NCBI RefSeq assembly: GCF_002865645.1
Contig: NW_020194594.1
Location: 868,001-932,000, forward strand
Length of the DNA: 64,000 nucleotides
Source: Hyaloscypha bicolor E
Taxonomy: Eukaryota > Ascomycota > Leotiomycetes > Helotiales > Hyaloscyphaceae
Reading direction: 5' to 3'
Shown here: in pieces, positions 36,771 to 46,555 of the stretch
Position numbering within the stretch: the first letter of the stretch is position 1
Layout: each line of letters starts with the position of its first letter
Position numbers and translations under genes: made by a program
Notes under the pieces: model-generated
The model's input: only the letters and a program-made list of their open reading frames with translations
What the model was told of the DNA's origin: nothing
Database searches by the model: none

Positions 36771-38734
36771 TTATCCGATGTAAACCGGCATCTGGCTTTC
36801 ACGCCATTCAGACTGAAGTATAGTTTGAGAAGTGATAAGATGATGACAATGATGCCAACAAAAGGCTCGAAAAATCATTGTGACCCAAGCACCCAGTATA
36901 CTCTGCAACCTTCCCCGACAACTCTTGAAAATATCCCAGTAAACGTTCATCGAAGCAGAATGCCAGTCGCGGCCAATGGGAAACAACCAATGAGCAGGAC
37001 GTTTCTTCTTGTCCTTGACTCTCCCATAGCTGAGGATGGCCATTCGTAGATGTTCGACGAGAAGAGTGTCATAGCAGAAACCAGGCCTTTGATCCTTTCG
37101 GTCGCTGCGGATAGATCCTAAGGGATCCTCATTGATTGAGATGAGGAAGACTTCCGCGGTATCAAGCGCGTTGTGGATTTCTTGTTGATACACTTCCGCA
37201 GCCTCATAAGCAGGGATTGGAAGGGTCATATGGTTAGGCGGCACAAATGCCCAGGTAGAGTCGTTGGCGTTCCATAACCCCTTGTGCATGGTCTCGAATT
37301 TTAAAACCCGAGCTTGAACCCAAAGGAGTTGTTGAGATGTGGCGCCTCTCTGTTCGGCAATAGGCCTGCAGTCGGTGGCAGAAGACATGAAGACCTTCTC
37401 GAGTCCTGAGGAGACCTGCAGAATAAGTATTCGGCATTGGAATGTTGCGGAGGTTAGAAACAACGCTGCTCATTTTCTCGGCCGTCAATGGGATCACGTC
37501 GTTAAAGCCTGGAAGCCATCCAGGCTTCTCTTTCCTCGCAGAATTGAGGTGCTCAGTGAGACTCAAATTCTCGGCTCCAGTATTGTCCAGGAAATCTAAG
37601 AAGCCTATGATTTCATCTAACGTCCCCATCGCTCGATCAAAGCAGCTTAGATTTTTGTTCCCCGGAACGATGCCGAAGATCAAAATCGGATAACCAGCAA
37701 TAAGGAGGTAGGAGTTTAGTAATAGGTCACCTATACTGCGACGAGAGCGAACGATCTGACGAGTATCAGAAGGCACCAGACGTTCAGTTCCGGTTTATTC
37801 GATGCATAGACTTAGCGAGCGAACAACTCTTGAAGTAATCAATTGGCCTGGCCCATCGGCAAGTAGCGTTCCAGTAATGGGATTAAACTCCTTCCAGTTC
37901 ATATCGAGATGAATGCTTTGTAGGTTCCTAGTCAGTGCTGAACTGGACAATTAAGGCAAAGAGACGTACGCAATGACGGAAATATCAGAGAGGGTGGTCA
38001 TGCACGAGGGTCGAACAATCTCAGCCGGCTGTAGTTCTTCGTCAACATGCAAATCTAACGGATGTCTGTGACAGAGTCCATTACCATGAAGTCCCGTGAG
38101 CGCCGCAGAATGCGCATACACACAACAACCGGGGTTCCCGACAAGTGCCTCGTCTGTGCTCCTCCTTCTCGTTGCACTTTCTGAACAGCAATAACGTCAA
38201 ATGCCTTTTTCATGTCACCTTGCGCTATTCGGAGCCTCTTTAAAAGTGCAACCCAGCACACCTTCTCTCCAGACCCTTCTGAAATTTCTCTTCGAGCTAT
38301 CCAATCATTAGCTTCCATTTTATGAAGTACGTCCATACATTTTGGGTGCTTTTCACGGATATGTAAACTATAACGTCGTTGTCTAATTTACTCAAGTGGT
38401 CCGCCATGGCCCAAGGGAGGAAAATATTAAGGCAATAGAATAATAATAGCCTAGAAACTGCCTCCTTAAAATATGGTCAAGTAAAAGATAGGACGAAAGA
38501 TGCGCTTTAGGACCGAATAATGGAAGGAAGGAAAATACCCTCTACTTGGATTTGTGCATTGGTCTTCTCTTCCGCTACTGTTGGGTTCTTTCTGGACAGA
38601 TTCAAAGTGTCCCAATCCATTTGAAAAGCGTGTGTTTCCGTCATGGCATGGTTGATATCCGTGGAATTGACGAATTCAATGGAGAAGCTAGGAACATAGT
38701 AAAGTGTCTCATAGCGAAGCTCTCTCCATCTCAT
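36771..38734 (-). pseudogene. Modin-like gene (vegetative incompatibility modifier family), broken
   Basis: Conserved blocks of fungal proteins usually annotated as modin occur in order on the minus strand: RWRELRYETLYYVPSF (about 38687-38734), KVCWVALLKRL (about 38215-38255), RRSRDFM spliced by a 56-bp intron to PAEIVRPSCMTTLSDISVIA, a second intron, then LDMNWKEFNPITGTLLADG and VVRSLSLCIE. There an in-frame TAA (37795-37797) interrupts before TGTERLVPSD. The C-terminus ends SQMPVYIG at 36771, the natural family end. Exons around 37380-37440 and 38340-38510 could not be joined cleanly, and sequence before RWRELRY is missing or unrecognised. The name comes from Podospora mod-A; the family link is from remembered motif patterns, not a search. 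Confidence 0.55.
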
Positions 38735-39473
38735 TCTTTTCCGAGGGCGGTCAAGGCTGTGAGATCTATCGTCATACTGTCTTATTTTCTTCCCGAAATG
38801 AAATGTTCAGGCAAGGGGTACATCTACTCGGGTGAAGTTGCCTTTTAAATACTGTTCCCATACTAAGGGAGCGCGAATTGACGGGAGCAATAGAAATCGG
38901 GCGAGCCTGCTGCCTGCTGGTAACTTTTGAGGCGATGCACAGCCCCTTATGACGTGGTGTTCCTTGCTCCGGCAGTTAGACGTTAATACGGGGTGCATGA
39001 ATTAGTCATCTCGTGGGTGTTATTGCGAATGAATGGGTCCTCAATGAAGTTAATTACGGCCTAATAGTAATAAACTACAGCGAAGTGTATTATTGCAATA
39101 TGCTTTTCAAAGTGAAGTGGGCATGGAGCAATTGTTAGCAGTTCGAGATAAAACGTTGCATTTTCTATTTGCGGTTGGATATATTCAGTCTAGTAGTTAA
39201 TTTTCTCGTGCACCTCTTACAAGCTTCCGCTCGAGCGGAACAACCTCTAAACCTGAGTACCTTCGCTCACCTACTTCTTCTCTAGCCATTTAGCAAAGGG
39301 GAAGCTCAACCACATCTGACAAATTAAGCGACACCGATACCCTACATAACCTCATCACATACTTCAACATTCCACTCACGAGGAGAGAAAGTGTTCAGCC
39401 ATCGGAATTCAGCATCGCCGCCCCAACCACTTTTCCTTCTGGAGTTTCTTGAACTTCTACGTTGACTCTAGGC
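38735..39473. other. Intergenic with a 16-bp perfect palindrome
   Basis: No gene recognised. TTCCGCTCGAGCGGAA (39225-39240) is a perfect palindrome containing CCG-N6-CGG, the geometry of paired Zn2Cys6 half-sites. Confidence 0.4.
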
Positions 39474-41101
39474 ATGATGTCAGAATCAAATGCCGACTCC
39501 TCCAGAGCACCACCCCAAAATCCACAATCGCAGCATCCCAAAGACAAAGAAGAAGGCATCTCCTGCTACAAGCCCGACGGCTTCCACCCCGTTCGCATCA
39601 GCGAGATCTTCAATAACAGTTACATCGTCATACGCAAGCTGGGCCGGGGCCGCTGCTCGTCCATTTGGCTCGTCCAAGACTTTTTCACCTCGTTCGTTTC
39701 TCCATCCTCATCCTCACCCTACAAACCATCTTAAGGCCATACATAGCGCTGAAAAGAAATACGCCATGAAAGTGCTCGGCGCCGAGTGCTGCGGTACCGG
39801 GTCTGACAACTTCGAGCTCGAGATCCTGCAAGCTCCAACATTGGGGAGGCAGAGATCGAAATCACCCTGGCTACGAACACGTATCCATTCTCCACGACTT
39901 ATTCACATATAAAGGTCCAAATGGCGACCATATATGTCTAATTTTCGATCTATGTTAGTGTGGATGGAGAATTTTCTTTTATATTCCCGACCGGTTTTAT
40001 TTCTTCTGATGCACTCAATATCAGCGATTCAGGAACATCTTGGCGAGAAAATACTGACACCTATTATACCTAGGGGTGAGGATTTGAGTACATTCAGAGA
40101 CTGGTTTGATGAAAGGAAGATACCAACGCCGTTGGTGCAGAAGTTTATGAGGCAGCTGCTTCAAGCATTGGAGTACGCGCATGAGAGAGGCGTGATACAC
40201 ACTGGTATATATATTGTCCCTACAGTCCCTAAACCTTTAGCCATTGACATGTGCTCCATCCATCCATCCAAACAGCATCATGGTCCATGTCCCGACGAGA
40301 TAGCACTTAGTAATCCCCGTCTGGATGCAGCTCCACCGGAAATCATATTCTCGGAATCTGAAGCTTGCAAACATCTTCCGAACTCAATCTCTCAGAGATA
40401 TCTACGTCAAAGAAGGATACAACCTGATGAATCTCAACATCGCGCTCTCGGACTGGGGCGTCGCCTCGTTCATCAACAGGCGCCTCACCGAGGAAATCCA
40501 ACCCCTGCTCCTCCGTACGCCTGGAGTGTTGCTCAGCGCGCCTTGGTAAGTCCCCATTTCCCTTACCCTCTTTTGTGTCGGTTTCAGGATCTATAGCAAT
40601 ATTGAGCAGCTTCTGAGATATTCAACTCCTGGAAGTACTTGAACGAAATACTGTGTAATGCTGACTCCGATTTCTTGGTAATTAGGGACGAGAAAGTCGA
40701 TATCTGGAATTTAGGCGCATTGGTTCCGGAATTGGTTTTTGGACAGAATATGTTTTCTGCTGAGGATAAGAAAGGAGTTTATAGCGTAGGGAGACATCTG
40801 GAGGAGATGGCTGCTTTGTGCTGACCGTCTCCGAAAAAGTCTACTGGAGAAGGGAGATCAAGGAGTGGTGAGCGAGGTGTTTGATGAGGAAGGAAATGTC
40901 AAAGTTAAAGAACTGGACAAGGTGGTGCGTTTGGAGAAGAGGTTCGAAGGTATGGATGTGAAAGAGAGGAGGAAGTTTGTAGCGTTCGTCGGGGGGATGT
41001 TGGTGCTTGATCCGGCACGACGGCCGAGTGCTAAGGAACTGCTAGGTGACGAGTGGTTGAAGCATAACTATGATGAGAGCTTTATCGAGGAGGAGTTGTA
41101 G
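39474..41101 (+). pseudogene. SRPK-like serine/threonine protein kinase, multiply frameshifted
   Basis: SR-protein-kinase blocks appear in correct order but in changing frames: YKPDGFHPVRISEIFNNSYI with loop GRGRCSSIW (39564-39670), YAMKVLGAECCG with the ATP-site Lys (39762-39797), LQHWGGRDRNHPGYEHVSIL (39833-39892), GEDLSTFRDWF and LEYAHERGVIHT (40075-40203), PDEIALSNPRLDAAPPEIIF, IYVKEGYNLMNLNIALSDWG (the DFG position reads DWG), VDIWNLGALVPELVFGQNMF (40698-40760), and ARRPSAKELLGDEWL near the end. Frame jumps occur near 39735, 39832 (two bases lost), 40390 and 40820. An intron may explain the 39950-40070 gap, but no GT-AG pair keeps frame there. No intact kinase can be made. Confidence 0.75.
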
Positions 41102-41383
41102 ATACCGTTAAGCAGCGGCGAGGCGAAACGCAACTTGGGTTTAGAAAACGTATTCTAACTGCAAGCAACCCAGCAATTGTAGGCCTAGATTGCTTCCACC
41201 CATGTCTTTTCTCGACGTAGTCGTACAGCGAATACTCCATAAATATGTGCCTTCCATCCAGTCGTTTGTCTCGTTGAACCCCCTTTCCCCTATCCCAAAT
41301 TCCAATGCCCAAAGTCCCCGAAAACGCCTATCCGTGCCATATATCTCACCGACCGCTTCCATTCCCTACCCTCTCCATCAACA

Positions 41384-42126
41384 TCAAACACTCCCCAAAC
41401 TCTCCTCCGCCCTCCTACTTCCCTCAGCCAACTCCTCCCCCTGACTCCCCAGCCGCCGCCCCGCATCCCCCACATCCCCCACCACTCTCTCCGCCAGCTT
41501 CACCAACTCCTCAATCTCCGCCTTCTGCCTCCTCAAAACCTCAATCAAGTTCGCATTCTGACTCTGCGTCGTCTGAAGCCTAGCATTCAGCTGGCTTTGC
41601 TGACTCCTGTGTATTGGGTTCAGATGCGCGTTAACGAGTGGTTTCGGCGGTAATGTATGCGGCCTATCATTCCACCTAGCATTAGCACTCCCACCTTCAA
41701 TCTCTCCCTCCCTCCCCTCTCCCTTCCGCTCAAGATGACTTACGGAACTGGTTGTTCATCTCCATCCGTCCCCGATGTAGACCTCGCCTTCCTCTTCTTC
41801 GCATCAGAAATCAAATCCTCAAGCCGATTCAAATTCTCCACGACCCTCCGTTCCTCCATAATCGTGTCGAATTCCGCTAGAGCGAAAGAGCGGAGGCCGG
41901 CTGTCATGCCGGTGTGCATGGCTGCGAGTTGCGTGGGCGCATTTGTCGAGATGGACGGGAAGCAGGCGCCGAAGGAGGAGGGGGAGATGGCTTCTAGGGT
42001 TTTGTCCAGCGCGGCCTTGTACAGGGTGACGAAGGCTTCGGCGCGATAGCCCGGTGTGAGTGCTGTTGGCGCAGAAGCGGGTGGGCTTGGAGACCTTTCA
42101 GTTTCTGGGGGTGTCGCGGACGGCAT
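41384..42126 (-). CDS. NNF1: Kinetochore protein Nnf1 (MIND/Mis12 complex subunit)
   Basis: Exons 41744-42126 and 41384-41663 (80-bp intron gtaagt...tag) give 220 residues. Nnf1 is a subunit of the Mis12/MIND complex that links the inner centromere to the Ndc80 complex. The core RAEAFVTLYKAALDKTLEAI, FGACFPSISTNAP, EFDTIMEERRVVENLNRLED matches the Nnf1 domain. The second exon supplies PHTLPPKPLVNAHLNP and a long coiled coil (QQSQLNARLQTTQSQNANL onward to SLGSV). The N-terminal 25 residues are Pro/Ser/Thr-rich and disordered. The Met at 42126 was chosen over an upstream in-frame Met at 42312, whose 62 extra residues look non-coding. It is the one essential housekeeping gene recognised in the window and is intact, in contrast to the broken genes beside it. 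Confidence 0.88.
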
Positions 42127-43794
42127 TGTGAAGTATGTTGATGGTGACGGCAGTTGTGCGAGAATTGGGCGTTGTGTGGTGGAATTGTGACGAGGTGGTA
42201 TTGAATTGAGGTTTTGTTTACACGCGACGCGATTGTTTTGGCGAGGCTGAGAATTTTGTGTGGTTCTTCGCAGTACATTTCGGCTTTGCACTGCAATCTT
42301 ATTAACGTGCATCCCTGCGTGCCGAGAAACCCTGCGTGCCTAGAAAAATGAGGGGTACTTTGACTTGGAAAATTTCAAACTTTGCGCATACTTTAATATT
42401 TACTATATTTCTGCATATGTTGTATTTTGTGGCCATTTGGGAGTACTCTAAGCCCCTTTTATTAGAATTTTATATTTATATCGCCGTCCTTGCGTCTGAT
42501 TTGCAGACGGTCTCTATTTATAACGGAACGAAGTTTCTTTACAATAGTTCTACCATTAAGCTTTTATTACTTCTAATACTTATAAATGGTTATATCTAAG
42601 CTTTAAATCCTTATAGCTATATATAAGAATCGTTTATTAGTCTTTGCGGCTGCTATGGCACATAATTTATGCAGAATTGCCACGTGGATCGGTACTTCGG
42701 CTAAAATTACTAACGGTTTGTAGTGAGTACAGGAAAGCCCTGTCGGTAAAACTTTTACGTCTACGATAATTTTTACTTATATAATTACTTACAAAGCTTG
42801 TAGCCATTTAAAACTGTGGCTGACACGAAGTGGAATAGTATACGTGGGATATAGAACTCTGCAGCAATTGTGTTACAGTGACGCAACGTGTTATCCTGTC
42901 CACCAGTCCAACGCAAGAAGCTCAAGTACCATAACCTTATCTCGGCTTTTAAATTTATAGCATTGTTTGTTCTGGGGTTTCAAGCTCAACTACAGTGTTA
43001 AAAAGTTACTATTAGTATTGTAGCCGCCCTAGCGCCACAGGTTATGCACCGTCGCCAACTCCATCCATACTTTCTATTGGGTTGATTAAGGATCCCTATC
43101 TGTCGTTGTAGTATTCCATCCTATACTTACAACAACCAAGCTTTAATTTGTTTAGAGATTAAGGCAATTGAAAGGTTAAAGGCGGATTTTAAATACAGTT
43201 AGCTGCGTTTTATTTTTAATTATTTAGGTTTACTACTCTAATGTTGCGTAGATTTTTAGTTAGAACAGTGCTAGAGAGTTTAAACGTTAGAAGGGACTGA
43301 ACAGGAGATAATAGAAGAAACGAGACGTTAGCTATTTGGGCACAAGCCGGTTTCCACCAAGCGCGCTGAGAGTTAAGGTGTCATTACTTTAGAATTAGGC
43401 CAAAAATTGTTAATTTGAAGGTTATGAGACCTCCTGAAAAGGAAAGCTTGGGCGTTCAAAAGGTAAATATTGGCGCTCGCGTGAATGGGAGCGCCAATAT
43501 TCGTCTCCTAAATGCTTAGTAATTGGAGAGGGATAGAGAGGCAAAATTCTCTTTGCAACAAATGGCAAGTGTTAGCTATATTGTGTAACAGAACGCATTG
43601 TTGAAATTCAATGATTTAACAATACAAAGCTAATCTGTATGCAGGCTTTGGCGTGAGGAGCCTCGACGGTCATGGGCACGACGAGCAGTGCGACCGGCGA
43701 ACACGGCCAGGACTGTCATAGCCATAGCAAAGCAAAGTTACTTTGTGCCATTTTCGAAGGCAGATCTTCAGCCGGCAAAGATCAGTCGATAATG
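42127..43794. other. Intergenic, no gene recognised
   Basis: 1.67 kb with AT-rich stretches (about 42390-42640 and 43130-43260) and a strong hairpin at 43466-43501. Short frames here show no family motif. Confidence 0.45.
43466..43501. repeat. Perfect 13-bp inverted repeat (hairpin)
   Basis: AATATTGGCGCTC (43466-43478) and GAGCGCCAATATT (43489-43501) are exact reverse complements with a 10-nt loop. Confidence 0.85.
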
Positions 43795-45494
43795 CTATCG
43801 CAAATGGTTGTTTGCGCTGTAAAGCTTTATATTCACGCCCCCGGCGACTTTATCTACCAATTTCCAATCACAGGGCAGTCGTCCTTTCGGCAAGGCTGAT
43901 CCATCAATTGAGTCGAACTTTTGCAGGAGCCTGACTGTGACATAGGCAATCTCAGCAAGGGCGAATTGTTGTCCGATACATATTCGAGGGCCAGCGTTGA
44001 ATGGGAGGTAGTTGAATCCAAATTTGCGCCCCTCCCATCGTTCTGGATTGAAGCGGTCAGCATCAGGGCCCCAAAGTTCTGGGTCTGAGTGCATTGTCCA
44101 AAGCTATACGGAAGAGATGTCAGTACTAAGGAGAAGCCAGAGGCACAATAGTAATAACAAGACGCAAAGACGTACCTCCCAAGCAATAAGGTGACCTTTA
44201 GGTATAAATACTGGTGAAGTCCCATCGGAGCCACCACCTACGGGCAGTGTTGTGTCTCTAATGGCCTCACGGAAGTTGACCGGAACCGAAGGGTAGACTC
44301 GAAGAACTTCGTTCAAGCACCATTGAAGGTATGAACAGTTCTTGAGCCCGCTGAGCGTGATCTGCTTTGGTCGATCGAAGGATCCAAAGTCATCTATGAT
44401 GATGTTGCGAAGCTTCTTGAAAATATGAGGATATTGTGCCAATGAGGCCAAAAGGAAGCCAAGAGTTCCCGAGATGGTGTCGCTGCCTGCCAGAAGGATG
44501 TTCAATAGCTGGGAGCGGAGCTCCTGCGGATCCTTCACGCCAGCGACAATAGCATCCAGAACGACGTCCTTTCCCGTCCCTGGCTTTTTATCCCAGCCAC
44601 CATCCCTCAAATGGCGCTGGACATACGTATCGACGAAGTTATGAACAGCTTTACACTGTTCCTTGAATTTGCGATCGTGCGTTAGCCAGAACAGGTCGCC
44701 GTATATCAAAGATTTCGCCGTTGTCTTCTCTGCTCCGAAGAAGGCCTCTACGAACTGCATCATCTCCTTCTTAGAGAACAAAGTACTCGTATCTGTACTA
44801 TCATCTTTCTGGCTGTATACGCTTTCGCCAAAGAGAAACTCTGTAGCAGTATCCATTGTAAAACGCTCCAATAACGGTTGCATATCGAAAGTCGAGGTCC
44901 AGTTACCAGGCTCCACGGCACCTGGGAGGGCATCAAAGAGATCTTTGACATGTGTTTCGAAGAGCCCCAGGTCAGCTATTTGTTCACGCATGAATTGCGG
45001 TCTTAGAAGAGCTCGAGAGTGTTCCCATTTAGGTCCGTTCGCTGAGAACTGTTGGAATTAGCTCTGCGTATGTTTTAAGTCGCAAAACGTACAATACCGA
45101 GACCCAGAAGCGCCTCGAACGCTCCCACTCTGGCCGCTGGCTGCTGAAAATCTTGAAACTGGGTCGCTAGCACAGCCTGCAGATTCTTCGGGTCGAAGGT
45201 GTAGAACCACGTCTCTCCCGGTGGATATTTTATTCGAAATGTTTTGCAGTCTCGTCCTATCTTTGCGCTCATTTCTTTCTTGCGATCTGAGAAGGCATAA
45301 GATAAGCGGTTTGTCTTCATTCCATTCATCTTAATCTTGAAATTCTGCACGCCAAATACATCCCAAGGCCGAAAGAGTGGCGCTGGTTGGCAACCGAAAG
45401 ATTTTGCCTTCGCTGCCTGTCTTACGTGTGTAACTACACAGTAGATTGTGAAAATTGCTGCCACAGCCGGCGGCAAGAATAGTAGGAAGCCCAT
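43795..45494 (-). CDS. Cytochrome P450 (CYP52-like clan)
   Basis: Exons 45093-45494, 44176-45048 and 43795-44103 give 527 residues. Introns are 44 bp (gtacgt...cag) and 72 bp (gtacgt...tag), both phase 0. A membrane anchor (GFLLFLPPAVAAIFTIYCVV) lies at the N-terminus. P450 marks: WEHSRALLRPQF (helix C), AGSDTIS (oxygen-binding I helix), LNEVLRVYP (ExxR), FNPERW (PERF-like), and heme loop FNAGPRICIGQQ with Cys467. The blocks resemble the CYP52-like fungal P450s, many of which hydroxylate alkanes or fatty acids, but substrate and exact family are not determined. The Met at 45494 was chosen because the upstream extension begins at TTG. The gene lies under 0.8 kb from the RIP-mutated block yet is intact. 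Confidence 0.94.
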
Positions 45495-46250
45495 GTTGGA
45501 GAATGACTGAGATAACGGTCGATGTTCTAGGCTGGGCAACTTGCATATATAATGTCGATTCTGATACGCTAGACCAGCAGTTAACTTTAGCCGTTAAGGT
45601 CGTGCTTATCTCAGCTGATGCTGCCTAAGGCGAGGGTTACGTTTGGTTCGCAGGATTCGCCCTCAAATGGGGCAAAACCGAGCGTATCGTTTAGGGCCTA
45701 TAGGGCTTTACGGATTAATAAGCGAATTTGGATATCGCACTTGCTATCTACCGCCAAAAATTGTCTTATTTTGCTACAATTAATATGAAAATTCATAATT
45801 TCTAATATCTGAGGTCTATTAAAAGTATAATCATTTATATATTAATTTCCTAATTTTCAATACTAATTCTAATAATATTATGGGAGATAGTATTATTGGT
45901 ATGGCTGTTAATACCGGTAATATATATTTGCGCTAATGTAAGGCACGTAATAGCAGGGTGATGCACAAGTAGTCAAGGTAAGTAAGCTGCAGAGTGACGC
46001 TTGCAAGTGTAACTAATTCCAAGAATTGATTCCAATAAAAGACTAATTAATGCCCCTTTCCAAAGCTAGGAGCATCTTCCTATATGTTCCCTAGTGCTTA
46101 GCCAAGCCTGCGAAGCACTTTACTTAACTAGGAAACATGATCCCATGCAATCCATATGATTCCGATTACCCGTATAATTCCGATTACAAGCTTTACCTAA
46201 AATAGGAAACTAGATCTACGACATCTAATACCTGTCTATACGTTATTACG
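45495..46250. other. Intergenic transition from gene island to AT-rich block
   Basis: No gene recognised. TATATAT on the minus strand near 45546-45552 could be the P450 TATA element. A short imperfect duplication (GATTCCGATTAC / AATTCCGATTAC) lies at about 46158-46190. Confidence 0.4.
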
Positions 46251-46555
46251 TATTGTGGTACGGCAGGCCGTACTCGTCGAAAATCGCATTGTTTTGGCGG
46301 TTTTGAGGTTTAGGTCACATGGTAAAGGCCGCGGCCTTTTATATATAACTTACGGAAATCATATAAGAAAGCTGGTTTTTCTATAGACTTAGAGAATAAT
46401 CCTTTATAAGTATTTAATTAATTAAGCTTTTATATACTATATACTATTTATACTTTACTATTTACGCTTTTGATTTATTATTTTGCTATTAAGTTATATT
46501 TTATACTCTGGTATACTTTATATGGGTTTTTGTCTTATTATAGTTTCTCTCTTAT
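46251..46555 (+). repeat. Left ~305-bp LTR-like repeat, outer part not RIP-mutated
   Basis: Reverse complement of 56507-56811. It starts near TGTGGTACGGCAGG (46254) as LTRs do. It contains two GC-rich inverted repeats, GTACGGC-AG-GCCGTAC (46258-46273) and AAAGGCCGCGGCCTTT (46324-46339), then TATATAA. In the right copy these same positions are changed by C/T and G/A transitions. The first ~80 bp keep normal composition. Confidence 0.75.
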
